From Brachyhypopomus gauderio (lineage: Eukaryota; Chordata; Actinopteri; Gymnotiformes; Hypopomidae), in assembly GCF_052324685.1 (NCBI RefSeq), contig NC_135225.1:8728915-8792914 (forward strand): a stretch of 64,000 nucleotides of DNA, given 5' to 3'. The position numbers were made by a program, and so were the translations under genes. Position 1 is the first letter of the stretch. Each line of letters opens with the position of its first letter. The notes below the pieces were generated by a model. The model was not told the DNA's origin. It saw only the letters and a list, made by a program, of their open reading frames with translations, and made no database searches. Of the stretch, positions 1 to 44,739 are shown piece after piece.

Positions 1-893
1 ATTATTTAATCAGTGGTTTATGAACGGTGCACTCATCCAGCTGGCTCTCTGCTATAAGACACGCACCAGGACAGGTGGGCTCATCTGAGGACAAAACATA
101 TTTAAGGTATTTTTTTGTTTTAGTGTTTGGTAGATGAGTTAATTGTTTTATAGGTTGACGGTAACAGGTGCCAGCTCTTCTGATATAAAATTTATTAATA
201 TCATAATAAATTTCTCAGCTCCTCTGAATGTTCAACAAGTCAGCTGTGGTGTCTAGTTGTTTTGTAGTTAATTCTCATATGTCTGTCTGTTACCAGCCCT
301 GTCCTGAGGATATAAAACACATGCTTGGAGCACTGCTAAATTTGACATACAGTTGCTCTACATTTCATGTTAAGGCATTTAGCTGGAATCAATCCTAGAA
401 CCGCTTGGATTATATCCAGGTTCTAGAACACTCCTTTCCCCCTATACTTCATCTCTTAATTAGGACTGTCACAATTATTACATAATTGCCTGATCAGAAT
501 TTTTCATTCTTATTCAAATTAACTGACATTTCAAACCTAAATTACCCTACAGGTTTCAAAAGAACATAGCATTTTACATTAAAGTAATTTTAGCCAGACA
601 CTCTTTAGCATCATTTTAGTTCATAACTTCTAATGTGACTTTTGTGTACTAGCAGTTGCTCGTTAGCATCTCTGATGGTGTGGGTCCCGCACTAGCTACT
701 TTTAATTAACCGTTAATTAAATAATTCATACTTAAACCTTACCTTGACTAAGTAACTATTTATCATCCTCCCCGAAGGGGTATTTTGCTGCACATCCAGC
801 AATCACCAACAGTCAACACACCCAAAACCACACACGACCCAATTTACACAGACAAATTAAGAATTATGCTAATAATTTAAAAAGGTTTCAAAT
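1..893. other. non-coding DNA, presumed map4k5 intron
   Basis: AT-rich sequence without a supportable exon. The first map4k5 exon found (4137) begins inside the kinase domain, so the start codon and glycine-rich loop must lie to the left of the window and this stretch is probably intron. I looked for a kinase glycine-loop exon here and saw none. Confidence 0.5.
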
Positions 894-901
894 ATTTAGA
901 C

Positions 902-1985
902 CAGGGATGTCAAAGTCAAATACACCGAGGGCCAAAAAACCAAATTTGCTACAAGCCGAGGGCCGGACTGGTTCAATGTTTATTAAAACATATTGAAATG
1001 ATTGCACATAGCCTATTGAACCAAGACCTAACACAGTGTATATTATTTAATGTTTAAATGAATAAAGCAATATTTTCTTATGGATCTGTCAGTAATTTCA
1101 AGTGAAAACATTTTTCAACAGGCAAACAGATAAAAGCAAACTTCCTTCAAAGAAAAATCACATGAAGACACACAGAAGACACACAGGTTTACCTTTTACC
1201 TCCGTGAACATGTACTCTGCCTCCCACCTGGCTTGAAACCCGTTCTCAGTGTCCACCTTACGTTTAGTCATTTTTGAGAAGGGGGATAGCTGAACGTTGA
1301 TGTCTGCTCTGACTGCTGATTTAGGTTTATACTTTCGCGAGTGACCATAGTGCGCAACTCCGAATTTTAATGTTGCAGGTTTGAAAAGTGCTGCAATTTA
1401 GGCTAAAGTACTTGAAAATGGTTTAAATTGTAACTACTTCATTTCACAACAAATATCTGTCTGACTGAACAGTTCTCTTGTATTACGTTAACAAATACGA
1501 GCCTCTTGTAATTCCAGGACGAAACATGAGAGAACGTGAAGACGTTAAGATTGGGGAAAATAAACAACCATTAAATAATGTGAATAAAAAGCGAATTATT
1601 TCGAGTATATGTATAAATATTTAACATATTTAAGTTTAACGTGCTGGAAAATATTGAAATGGACCTTTAAAGTGACGTACAAGTGCTTGAATTCCACCTT
1701 ATAAAGGTGTATGAACCCTGCAAACATGACTTTGTTCATTGCGCTGGCGGAGCCACTGCGATTACGTCATTTTCGCCGTGCGGACCCTCGCGACGCTTCG
1801 CGCTGCAGTGACTTCGCAGGCTACAGTTGCATTGTGGGGAATGTAGTGTTTGTGCGTACAAAACACCATCGGGCGGCTGTGGCCTGCGGGCCGGTTCTAA
1901 TAGTAATTCAATATCATCCAGGGGGGCATAGATAATCAATTCGCGGGCCGGATCTGGCTCGCGGGCCTTGACTTTGACATATGTG
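902..1985. mobile_element. non-autonomous hAT-like DNA transposon
   Basis: The ends form short inverted repeats: the left end reads CAGGGATGTCAAAGTCAA and the right end, reversed, reads CACATATGTCAAAGTCAA. Near-identical 8-bp flanks, atttagac (894-901) and attttgac (1986-1993), match in 7 of 8 positions and are the target-site duplication expected of hAT elements. Both ends carry the GAGGGCC/GCGGGCC-rich motif common in fish hAT repeats. No intact transposase is visible in the 1.08 kb body, so it is probably non-autonomous or internally decayed. Confidence 0.75.
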
Positions 1986-1993
1986 ATTTTGAC

Positions 1994-3683
1994 AATTAAA
2001 AGTATCATCTAGACACACAGCTGCTGCTGATTGTCACCATTATGACTAATTGACTATTCCCCTTTTAATAAATGTGTATGCGGGACATCAATACAGTAGC
2101 TACATGTAAGCAGGTAATGTTGGACAATATTTCACTCAGGACTGCAATAAACACTTGTAAAGATAGGGTATTACTTTATTGGATATCTTTATCTTTGAAG
2201 GATAATTTTCTCTAACATTGCATTACAAGCCACATAGTTGGCTAACTTGCAGGTTTCTGGCTTCTGGCGTGATCCTTAGGTCCTTAGTATTAATATATAT
2301 TTACATTTACTAGTCCAAAAACATCTATTTTTGCTGCTCATGAAGACACCTTGTGAATAATAGCTTTTCTTAGCTAGCACACGCCAAGTCATATTTCCCA
2401 CCTACTTCTCAGCAGTAATGCATTGTCCCATTAAAGATTAAATTAAATATCTTTGGTAGAGTACATCCCATTTACACTTCATGCCATTTACTCCATTACA
2501 CTTCATTTACCATTTACACTAACAAACAAAATGTGCATGTTGATCCAGCTAACCTAGGATTGCTTAATTGTCCTGTTGTACCTAAATGTACTCTCCAAAT
2601 ATTTATTGATGACAAGTAAAATAAGACATAAACCAGATTTTCATCAGCAGCACCTCTTTATTGTGGATGATAATAATAAACAAAGACCATTAACACATTT
2701 AATTGGGAAGTAAATTTAGGGAACCAAACAAAAGGAATTCATTTAGAAAAATTTGAAATGCTTGCAGTTATATCTTAAATGAACTTTTGCACCCACATTG
2801 TTCTGAATGTCACATTTATCCTTCATGATTAGTACTGTCATTGATAATGCTGTATTCTGTTAGAAAACCAATATGGTAGCTGACACTATGCACTGCTGGT
2901 AAGCCATGCAGAGCTATTGTTTTCCTAGCCAGTAGGCATAGATCATGTCAGATCCAGCGGCTCACCAGAATAAAATTGCTTGTTAATGCAGCAAATATGT
3001 TTGTTTCTTCATAAAGGTTAAATGAGAATGACGCTTCTTATTCTGTGACGCTGTTGTGTTTGGAACTGAAGTAATGCCTTTACATTGGTAACTCCTCTGC
3101 CCCATCTTTGATCTCTGACTAGTGACTAGGTGTTTGAAGGTTCAAACAATTGGGCACTCTGATGAGGACAATGAAATTGTTTTCAATACTGAAGCTGTGC
3201 AATGCTCAACAACAGATTTCTGGGTATGTGGGGAAAATGGCAATCCTTTCATTTTTGTACGTTCAGAACAACTCCAGTGCAACAACTCACCATCCATAGA
3301 TCTTGAGACCACATAAATATGAGGCTGTTGGTCAATAAGTTGGTCAATTTAACTGTGAGCAAGATAGTTCAAACGTATATCATGTACCTAGTTGTTGAGT
3401 GATGAAAATGTCTCCAAGAACTCAAACTAAAATTAACACAAAGAACCCAAGCTAAAAAGAACACATCATCATTTAACCTTTTGCTCCTTTTGGAGAGGTG
3501 CAGAAATGAGAGAAAATGGCAGGAGTGTATGTGTGTTGTGTCTGTGTTTTTGCATGTATAAATATTTCTGCCTGGCTGTGTGTAAGAGTAAGACCAAGCT
3601 CCAGCCACTGTGCACCATTAGTCTGGATTTGAGACTCTAGGTGACCTAATTCCACATGGAAACATGGCAAGCCAGAACTGCAT
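1994..3683. other. non-coding intron sequence
   Basis: AT-rich sequence with short chance frames only. I see no exon, RNA gene or well-defined repeat. Confidence 0.5.
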
Positions 3684-4004
<321 letters not shown>

Positions 4005-4136
4005 TGTACAAGCTCACACAAGGACACAGTTGCTACTGACAGAACTGATTTCAGCAGCCATAGTGCATTTGGCATTTTTTCATATGCTGTATTGAAATCA
4101 TTCTGCTTGTTAAAACTGTGAAACTTTGTTTTTCAG

Positions 4137-29378
<25,242 letters not shown>

Positions 29379-30311
29379 CCTGCCCACGTCTATATGCTGA
29401 TGCCGCTTCCAGACTACAGTGGCCATTATGGACCCAGAGCTACCTGATGGTGGACTCTCTTTTCTGGCAGCATGCTTGATGAGCAGTGTAGCTTTGTTTG
29501 CTTACAAGAAGGTTTACAGCAAAGTGACTAAGATGCTCCGGACAGTGTCTTATTAAACCTCTAAATGGACCAGAGAAGCAGCTACAGGCCATGTGTTCAC
29601 CCGCCTATGATACAGGCTAACGGGCATAAAGGATCAGGTCAAATGCAACAGTCTAACAGCCAGTGAGATTCCTTCAGATGTAATAAACAACGGGTCTCCC
29701 TGCAAGGCTTTTCAGCGATATAGTTATTAAACAGCAATGCTGCAGAAAACGGATACTATAAAGTGCCTTTTTGAGGAGAGTGTTAGGTGTGCTTCATTAA
29801 ACTGTTCACGAAATAGGGCCTCAGAATGCAAATAACATGTCTTCAGACCAGACTAGTATGTTAATTCTGTTCTAGGACCAGAATTAGATTTTAGATCTCT
29901 TATTTGGGAATATATACCAGAAATGGGCTAATCTAAGGAGATGGAATTTGTTTTGTTGTTTTTTTGCGTTGGCTATTTAAAGTGTAATTTATTGATCTGT
30001 AGCCACGTGTTATAGTTTATAGGCAATGTTTCTCTCCCTGTGACATTGCATGGTTGCACCCACATTTTACTGCTATGTATTAAAGTTTCTCTTTATCTTC
30101 TGCTTAATTACATTTTAGAAAGCAGTTATGTACAATGGTATCCTTTTTATTGTAACTTTTATTCAATATTTGCACCATGTAAGCACTTTTGTACATTACT
30201 TTTTTGTATTTAAGAATATGGGAGATGCTAGGATTTTATTACTTGCAGAGAAATTCCATAGCTTCAGTTCTAATGTATGCTGTTTTTTGTAATAAAAAAT
30301 ATTGCTAACAA
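29379..30311 (+). other. map4k5: map4k5 3' UTR
   Basis: Non-coding sequence after the TAG at 29376-29378, without transposon content, running to an AATAAA at 30291-30296. The cleavage point is estimated a short distance after the signal. Confidence 0.7.
30291..30296 (+). terminator. polyadenylation signal AATAAA (map4k5)
   Basis: Canonical hexamer about 910 bp after the map4k5 stop, at the end of an AT-rich 3' UTR-like stretch. Confidence 0.7.
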
Positions 30312-30652
30312 GACATTGTATTTGCTTCGTTGGTTAAAATGCCATTAAATATCAAATATCAATTCGATCACAAGACTTGGGTAAGTGCTCAATCATCTAG
30401 TTCTGAGTTTGTTATGCTTATGCTTGGTGCATGGGTTTGAACGCTTATTCATGCTATCTACGTCAACATTTGCCATTCACCATTTAATTAAAAAAAATGT
30501 AAACAAGGTGTAAATGACCTCAAAGAACTGGTCCAGTATGTTTGTGAGTCTGTGGTGTATCTTGTTTTTGTTCCAAACGCTTGTGCTTGTTTTGTGTTTT
30601 ATATTGTTTTGTAAGTCATGCGTTTTTTTAATGCGTTGGTCAATTGGTTACT

Positions 30653-30852
30653 CAGGGCCGGCGCCAGGACATATACAGGTGGGCGTCAGAAAAAATCGGG
30701 GTGTGAACGTAAGTTGTTGACCGGGGGGGGGGGGGGGGGGGGTGACTGCGTGTGACGATTGTTGAGCGGGCGAGGGGGCGCCGTGTAAAATAAATGGGTC
30801 TTATTATTTACATTGAGGGGGCGGGACACCTCGCCTGAGGGGGCCGGCCCTG
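30653..30852. mobile_element. 200-bp hAT-type MITE
   Basis: Terminal repeats CAGGGCCGGC / GCCGGCCCTG are perfect inverses. The flanks carry an exact 8-bp duplication, tggttact (30645-30652 and 30853-30860). It holds a run of 20 G (30723-30742) and has no coding capacity. It lies between map4k5 and cdkl1. Confidence 0.93.
30723..30742. repeat. (G)20 homopolymer
   Basis: Twenty consecutive G inside the hAT-type MITE. Its length is unreliable in any assembly. Confidence 0.9.
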
Positions 30853-31139
30853 TGGTTACTGGATAAATGTAAAACTGCATCATAATCACTACAACTACAT
30901 CTAAAACACAAGACGGCTAATGTAAAAGCGGGTAGCTCATCTTTTAATAGAATGAATCTGTTTCCAGCCATTCAGCTTTTTGCGCGTCTGCACGTTGCTG
31001 TGCAGATTTATGGGCGCGCTGAGAAGGTGGAGCCTGCGCCTTGGTTCCTATGGGGACCGAGCACATGTAAATGCTGACTCCTTCATGTGAGCTCAAACTC
31101 TTACGTGCACCCTCACACCCACCAAACACTTACATAATC

Positions 31140-37460
<6,321 letters not shown>

Positions 37461-38515
37461 CTGCTCGTGTGCGAACCCACACTGCACCGAGTGCCCCAGC
37501 ACACACCTGCACGCCTCTGTTCTGTTGTCCTGTTACACTTCCCTTGATGTAAATGTATGCACAACACTGGTCTCATTTAAGCTTCCCTGGGGCAGTTCTG
37601 CTGAACACCATTCTCAGTATGTATCGGTAATCCAATCACACCCTCTGCTGTTGGAGCAGGTTTGTGTTTGAGGAAATACTGCCCCTCCAGAGAGGTTCTC
37701 CAACACTGAACCCAGACATTTTGTTACTTTCTTTGTGTTGAGACTGTGCACATGAGTGTGTAATGTGTGTGTGTGTGTGTGTGAGTGAGTGAGTGAGACA
37801 AAGAGCCCTGCTCTGCTCTACATTGTGTGTGTGTGTGTGTAAGACATAGAGCCCTGCTCTGCTGTGTGTGTAGATGCACTGGTCTAAGTGCAACACTGCC
37901 CTTTCCGATTGCCAAAGTGCTGTGTGGTCCAGAGAGAGCAGCAGAGTGGACAGGAAGAGGGACCTTCAGTGAAGCGAATAGAATGACCTGGTCTAGTAGA
38001 ACATCTGTACCTACTGACATCTGATGATTGCTCTATTATTTGGGGAGGGGGTTGGTATTTTATTTTCTTTTTTTTTTTAATACACTGTCTATTTTATTCT
38101 ATATTTAAATGCTTTACTTGATATTCGAGTGAATTTTGTTTCCATGTGATTTATAAAACAAAAGAAAAAAAAATGTACTTTGTATTTTGTTCTAAGGAAT
38201 ACTTTTTATTAGAGTGCTAATTAAACATGTCAACAATGTTGTGGTTGCCTTGACAACAGGTGCTAATGACTTCACAGCCATTGACTTGCACCTAATGCCA
38301 AATGACGGAGCCCCAAGCCCCTCCCTCCCTCTCTCTCACCTGGTATCTTGTAACCCATTCTCTTTCTATCTGTCCCACTGTGTAAATACTCTCATTTGAC
38401 ATTTTGTCTTGCTGAGACTTTTCCAAGAATATGACCTTAATACGGTACGTGAGTAAGGATTAAAGCATTGTCTTTTTTAAGTACATACAATAAACAGCTT
38501 TCAGCAGTGAAGCCT
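37461..38515 (+). other. cdkl1: cdkl1 3' UTR
   Basis: Non-coding sequence after TAA (37458-37460) with no transposon, ending near the AATAAA at 38489. Two short GT tracts (~37765-37784, ~37824-37840) flank a partly repeated segment containing agccctgctctgct. Confidence 0.6.
38489..38494 (+). terminator. polyadenylation signal AATAAA (cdkl1)
   Basis: Canonical hexamer (tacaataaacag) about 1.03 kb after the cdkl1 stop. No clearly better upstream hexamer was seen. Confidence 0.55.
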
Positions 38516-38874
38516 GGCTTGGTCCTTTGTCCTGGCCATCAGTGGACCCTGTTTTCTTGTTTAAAGGAAGTCAGTAATTGTTTTTACTTGTTTGCCAGTT
38601 GCAACCAATTTACTGGTGATCACATGATTACTTGCAACACAGATAGAAATGTGAACCCTTAATAGGGCCTTCTGCTGTAAAGAAAGTTAATCTGCACTGG
38701 AGTTCATAGCCCAGTCTCTAGTAGACTCAGTATGTGCTTGTACAAAGAAAACATGTTTCCATATTTAAGGCCATTAAAGAACTGCACTAACTTTTTTGTT
38801 TTTTTGCTTTTCCAGCTTTTTAATGCACTTACAAATTATATAGCAGACAGCTGTACATATTAGATGCATGCTTC

Positions 38875-38880
38875 TTTAAT
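38875..38880 (-). terminator. possible polyadenylation signal ATTAAA (dmac2l)
   Basis: TTTAAT on the + strand is ATTAAA on the minus strand, 165 bp past the dmac2l stop. A second copy lies at 38818-38823. If used, the two convergent genes end within about 350 bp of each other. Confidence 0.35.
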
Positions 38881-39044
38881 ACTTCAGTTTTTTTTAAGAA
38901 CCCATTGAGAATACCACTGTTATCCACATCTGTGGTCAGACACCATTGTCTTTTTTCCTAGAACATCCATCTTATCTTGCCCCTGTGTCTGATTAACTGG
39001 TGGAGGAGGCCAACACAGCTCTAACCAGCTGCATGGTTTACTAA

Positions 39045-42000
39045 CTAACCCAAGTCCAGTTCGATGGAGAGTTTAGGTAGTGCGGTCTGCAGTCTGCCTG
39101 TTGTTATCTCTTTCTCCTTTACTCCTGGCAGGTCACTGAGAAACAAGTACTCCAGGTTCCTGAAAGGGAGAAGAAATATGCCATGAGGACAGAAGGATGT
39201 CCAGGGGAGACGTTCGTCCTGCAGGTGGATAGTAGACTGAATGCAGATCTTGGGTTTCCTACTTCAAGTGATGGAGAGCGATGATGCCTTTATCGGAGAC
39301 GTTGCCACAGGAGATGACCTCCATCGTCCTTAAGCTGGCCTGCATGTTCTCCGTCTGACTCAAGCACTCCAGACATGCATCTTCTATATAAATACACTTA
39401 TTCAGCTTTATCTCCTCAACATGCTCCAAACCATCTAGAAAGTCACACACACACAGAAGATATCTGCTAAGTAACCTAGCAATTATTCATCCTCCACTGA
39501 CCCAATGGCAAACCCTCACTCACAGGTCAATTACATCATCTATAGCCAAAGAGGACCACACAAGTGAGACATGGTTCTATCAAGAACTACTGAACCAATA
39601 GGATGGATGCTTCTTATGAGAACATCTCAAACTTCAACAGGGCAAAACAATATATGTATTAACATAATGTGTGTATTGATAGATTTAGAAAAATGTAAAG
39701 CTTTTTACAATCTTAACAAGGTTTTAAAAACAACCATTTAAAGGGACTACACTATATTTCAATAAATAGGGATGGATCAAATTACAATGTTTTGCTTGTC
39801 TTTCTTTTTTATTTTTTTTACAACAGTTTTATTGTCAGAGCATTGATTTTTTAATTTGCTATTAAATAACCTTAAACAAAAACTTAAAATAGATTTTAAA
39901 AGCATAAAATATACTTGATATTTTACTGCATGAACTTTATTGTTTTTATGTCAAATATAAACACAAGGCTTGCAACAGCAAAAAAAAAAAAAAAGTGGAC
40001 AACATTTAGGTTCCTGTTGACAACTGAAGTCACCAGTTGAACCAGTTTAAAAACCAGCCAGGAGGGGTGCTCGCTTCCTCGGTTTGTAAAGGGCCTCCAT
40101 GGTGAGATTTTGAGTGTTTCAATGTTCTAGAAGCTATTGTTTGCTTCTAGAATGCTTCTAGAGATGTTCTAGAAGCTATTGTAACAAACCCACAATGTGC
40201 CTTGATGATGCCACATTGAAATAAGCATGATTAGCCCCGAAAGAGACATCATCTAGGAAGCAGAATGTGTTACTCCAAAACGCATATCTCTCTTTCTACA
40301 TTTCTCTGGATGGTGCCCTCACAAACGTTCCTCGTGACATTAGCCCTAATACACCATGACAGATGCTGACCTTTGTACTCTATAGTGGTATCAATCTACA
40401 TGCTCATAAACTTTCTTTGAGAACAGTGTCCATTGTTTCCTTAAAGAATCTGGAAAGGTAACTCATCAGACCACAACATGTTTCCACTGGGTATCAATGT
40501 GCTTCAGGTGAGCTCAAGGCCAGAGAAGCAGCAGTTGTAGACACTATTGATAATAGGCTGTGCATAATACAGTGCATTTGTGGAGGCAGCAGTGAACAAT
40601 GTTTACTGTAAATGTTTTGTTAAAGCAGGGGTCAGAGGTTACAACAGTGGTTTTTGGCCTTGCATTATATGCAGACATTTTTTCAAGAGTTCCTGAAACT
40701 GGTGATATGCGCTGTATAGAAGGAAACACCTGAGGTCTTTGAAAATCCTCATTAAGGAGTGATGGCCCTAATTCAAAAATATGGAATATTTTGTTAATTG
40801 ATTAAAAACATTAAACATTTTGTCTTTGTACTGTTTTCATTATAAACACAGGTCAAAGTGGACTTACAAATTACTGCTTTCTGATTGTATCTACATTTAG
40901 TTTGCATTTTTCATAGCACTTTCATATCAGTGTAATGTACTTATTTGAATTTCAAAGCATGCTTGGAATTGATGATGGTATGCAAAAAGAGGCACATGGT
41001 TGAGACACAGGGTTGCTTTTAGGATACAAATGAGCATTGACTGGTAAGTGTAAAGCAATCCTTTGCCAAATGTCATTCTATACATGTACACACCAACACA
41101 CATTCACACTCCACCTGTCCTGAATCTCTTTCTTTACGCATGTTGCCAGATGAGACTTGTGGCTCACTCACACAGAAACGTGTCTGTGATGTACACAACC
41201 CATTTTCTTGAAATGTCCTCCACCCACAGACGAATATAATCCCCCTCATTCTGCAGACTCATCTTTCACACATGTGGTTCTCTCACACCGACATCTAAAA
41301 CACAGACACGTACACACACACACATCCAGACAGTCCTCACTCTCTCCTTTCTCACCTCTCACCTTGATGACCCGTTTCTTTTAGTAAGGAAAGTTTTTCA
41401 GAGTGTCACGGAGGCAGGAGTGTCTGAGGACATATGAGCACCTGCTCAGTGAAGGACAACTTGGGTGCACAGAAAGGTCATTCTGGCAGAAGAGCTCATC
41501 TGACTTCATCCTGATGATTTAATGACCACCTCCTGGTCTTTGCATGTACAAATTGCATCCATCAGGGACACAAATTGCAGGACTCCTCTACTTGCTCATG
41601 TGCTGTGCATGCTACACTACATTGCATATGTTATGTGTGGGCTTAACTCACTCAGGTAATCGAAGCCCCGGTACATGATGCAGGATTCTGTGGCATCGAT
41701 GGCCTGTATATGGTACCGACCCAGTGGACCAGTTGGGAGCCCATTATAGTCATGTTGCCAGCGGTCAAAACCACGAAAACGAACTTTGGCCCCACACCTC
41801 AAAAGCCATTCGGCAGCTGCACGGTCTGGACCAACAGATTTAATACGCTCATAATCCACTCTATAACAGAGACAGATCAAACTCATATTTAGACTCAACA
41901 AGACCATTATCAAATCTTACTCAAAAATGTACAATAACATTTGAACATATTAAACAGATAAACTGGGGAACTGTTTGAAAGGGCTATTGTTGGATACCAC

Positions 42001-42576
42001 ATACCCATGGCTACAGCTTTTTCAAAAATTAATTCCCAACAACAGACAGTTTTTTGGGCAGATACTGAACAGGGAAAAATTATGGTAGATAGTGTTGATG
42101 AATATTCATAAATGGTTTGTTCATTGCCCACTTATTTTAACAATCCTATTCAGAGCATAAGCCCCTTAAATGTTAAGCACCTTATCTTTAATGTTCAATA
42201 CACCAAGGCTTAAGGGGCCCCTGGTCCCAAAAGGTGTGACAACCACTTTTGAACTATGCCTACACATCCAACACTTAGCCTGGAACACAGTTTGAATCCA
42301 GTTAATCTGTTTGCTCACTAAATGCTACAGACAATATTGTGAACCAATAACCCCATGGTGATGTTCAGTTCAAGCACTCTCTGCTGTAAGTGCCCTGTGT
42401 GTAGTACATTACTTGTTGAACACAGCGTTGAGCCACCCCCAGAACCCCCGGCTGCTCCGTGGCGCCGCAGGGCGCGGGTGTAGGACACACCCCGTTACCC
42501 GAGTGAGGACTCTCATTCCTCCCGCTCTGAAAAGTATTAAACCAGCCATAGTAAATACTGTAAAACCAGCTGTCAT
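39045..42576 (-). CDS. dmac2l: DMAC2-like / ATP synthase coupling factor B (DMAC2L, ATP5S), complete
   Basis: Mitochondrial leucine-rich-repeat protein described as coupling factor B and a relative of the complex-I assembly factor DMAC2. Exons in transcript order: 42576-42413, 41860-41652, 39434-39263, 39159-39045, giving 660 nt and 219 residues; human is about 200-215. Phases agree at every junction. Identity rests on FWGWLNAVFNK, VDYERIKSVGPDRAA, EWLLRCGAKV, LPTGPL, IQAIDATESCIM, EVISCGNVSDKGI and LFLSDLPGVKEKE, all characteristic of this family. The N-terminus is rich in Arg and hydrophobic residues and low in acidic residues, as expected of a mitochondrial presequence. I chose the first in-frame ATG (42576); two later in-frame ATGs (42549, 42516) could be used instead. 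It is convergent with cdkl1. Confidence 0.93.
39435..41651. other. dmac2l intron 2
   Basis: 2.2-kb intron. Around 40125-40190 the motif ttctagaagctattgt occurs twice in a short duplicated stretch. I see no other gene, exon or recognisable transposon. Confidence 0.6.
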
Positions 42577-43480
42577 CACAAGCCAAGGCCCAGTTCCAGC
42601 TTATGTAGTTTAAACGTTTCCCTGTATTAATGTAAACCAGCGATTTCTTTTTCTCCTCAGTGCTTCACGTTGCACACGTACTGACCTAATAAGTAGATTT
42701 AAATGATTATAAAGTGGAATAAATAAATCTAATGTACAAACTATCTAACGACAGATGGCTGTATGTAGTCTAGTAGCTCACCCTTCGTGTTTGGAAACGC
42801 TAGTTCACGTCTCCGCCATGCGCCAACTAGCGACCTTTAAAATCACGTGATCTCTCTTCGCCTTACCATTGGTTAAACCACAGCGCGTGCATATCCAACT
42901 TCCGGTTTTGCAAACGAAAGGCTCGACACGCATCAAATACGTCACCACTTCGCAATCCGTGTGTGAAAATGTCCCTAGTTACTTAGCCAACATGTTCAGT
43001 AGCTGAACTGTTTCTCTGCATGGATGTAACGTGGTTTTGGAAAGTGTTGAGCATAAGATTGCGCACTGGGTGCGGCGTTCATTTAAATTTCGAGTTCCCC
43101 TTTTTAAAGACGTTACATTCTTGCACATGCGCGTTAACTGAAGAGAAATGAGCGCCGCTACTGAGCGGAGGTTCTGTGGCCGAAGTCTGTCAGCACAATT
43201 CTTATCTATTTACTTTGATTAAGGCATTATGTGTTTCGTTTTACGTCAGTTGCGCTGATCTTTGGACATGTCCTGAGCATGAGTTACTCCTTCTTCTAAA
43301 TGTTCGATTTTCCCGACATTTTATAAATACACACTGGCTTTTAGACCGCGCGCTTGTGTAAAATAAAACCGCGTGCACGCTGACGAGCTATGGTCACACT
43401 AGACGCATGAAGTCCCATTTTTGAACCGACTCGGTGCTCTATAACGTTCTCGTTCAGGCTGTATCCCCCGAGAACGGAGA
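42577..43480. promoter_or_regulatory. dmac2l upstream region with scattered CpG-rich patches
   Basis: Sequence upstream of the minus-strand gene dmac2l has moderately CpG-rich stretches (42780-43480), unlike the AT-rich DNA that follows. This is the expected promoter position, and it could act in both directions. No TATA box or transcription start can be assigned. No divergent gene was found on the + strand. Confidence 0.4.
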
Positions 43481-44739
43481 GCAGCTGTGTGGAGCTGAAT
43501 GTCTTTCATAAACACCTACCTCCCCCCTATTCATTTATTCACTCATGCAATAAATCAGTGGATCAGTTAGTCGATCAGAGAATCGATAGGGCAGCTCGCC
43601 CGCGTTCATACTGGTATTGCTGTGATATTGTGTGATAACGGGGTGTTTCGTGAATGTGCACTTTTCCCCACTTTAACTAGATTCACGTAGGAGGAAAGAC
43701 CTAACGAGGTGATTTCTAAGCAATACTTTGCCTGTTGCCCCATGTCATGCAGCTGTCATATGAAAATGTAGTTTAAACGGAACATAATTAGGATGTATAA
43801 CAGTTTGGTAAGGTTAGACAGAATTATTATTTTATTACATTTCTCATTTAACATGAATGAGGGGCAAGAGTATTACTGTTCTTAGGCTACTGTTGTGAAT
43901 TATGAACACATCTGAAAGCATAACCTGCTGTGTGTATTGTCAATAAATGTAAATTTGTAATTTGTACAACAAATTTGTAATTCGTACACAAGTTTTCTTA
44001 CAGTTTGATTTTGTGTTGTTTTATGCTTGTGTTTATTTTTGACATCACAGCTTCTGATTATTGCAGTGATGGAATAAATGTGCATTTATATTCTGCAGTC
44101 TGCATGCTGTGCTTTATTACTATATAGTTTATTGACTTTCATCAGTTTGCAGCAAGCAAATTTTCCTCAGTATAACTTTTTCCCCTGTGTTGTCTTCTTT
44201 ATTTTTACTTGAACTCACTGGTTGACAACAATGTTTAAATTGATTAAAACATTTTATTGTTGTTATTCTGCAGACATATTGATGTGATGCCATTATGGGT
44301 CTGTGTTCTGAATGTACCATCAAGGTGAACAGGTTCAAAACATTTATCATATAATGGAATGTCAATAGCTTAATATCTCTGTTCAGTTTACCTGTCCAAC
44401 CAGATCCTAAGAGAGTTGCAAAACCATTTGCTCTGCTGTGTTTACACAGTTTTAATAATTTCTCTACTTCTCAGCACTGACTGTATTGGAAGATCCATCT
44501 TTCTAAGGCCTAAATCTTTAAATTTAGCTTCAAGAGAAGAGCTGTTTCAGAATATCAGTAGTTTGATTTGAGTTCCAATAATGCTTAAGATTGTGTAGAG
44601 CCATGCCTGATTTTTCCTTTGGCAGCTGTAATGCTGAGTTCTTAATCCCTGACTGTTTGATCATTGTTTGTCACATCTGGAACTACGGTGTGTAAGTTGT
44701 TAGCTGAAATAGAGGCATAGAGCTGGCAGTCAACATTCA
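43481..44739. other. intergenic DNA, nothing recognised
   Basis: AT-rich sequence between dmac2l and the LINE remnant, with no supportable gene or RNA. Confidence 0.5.
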
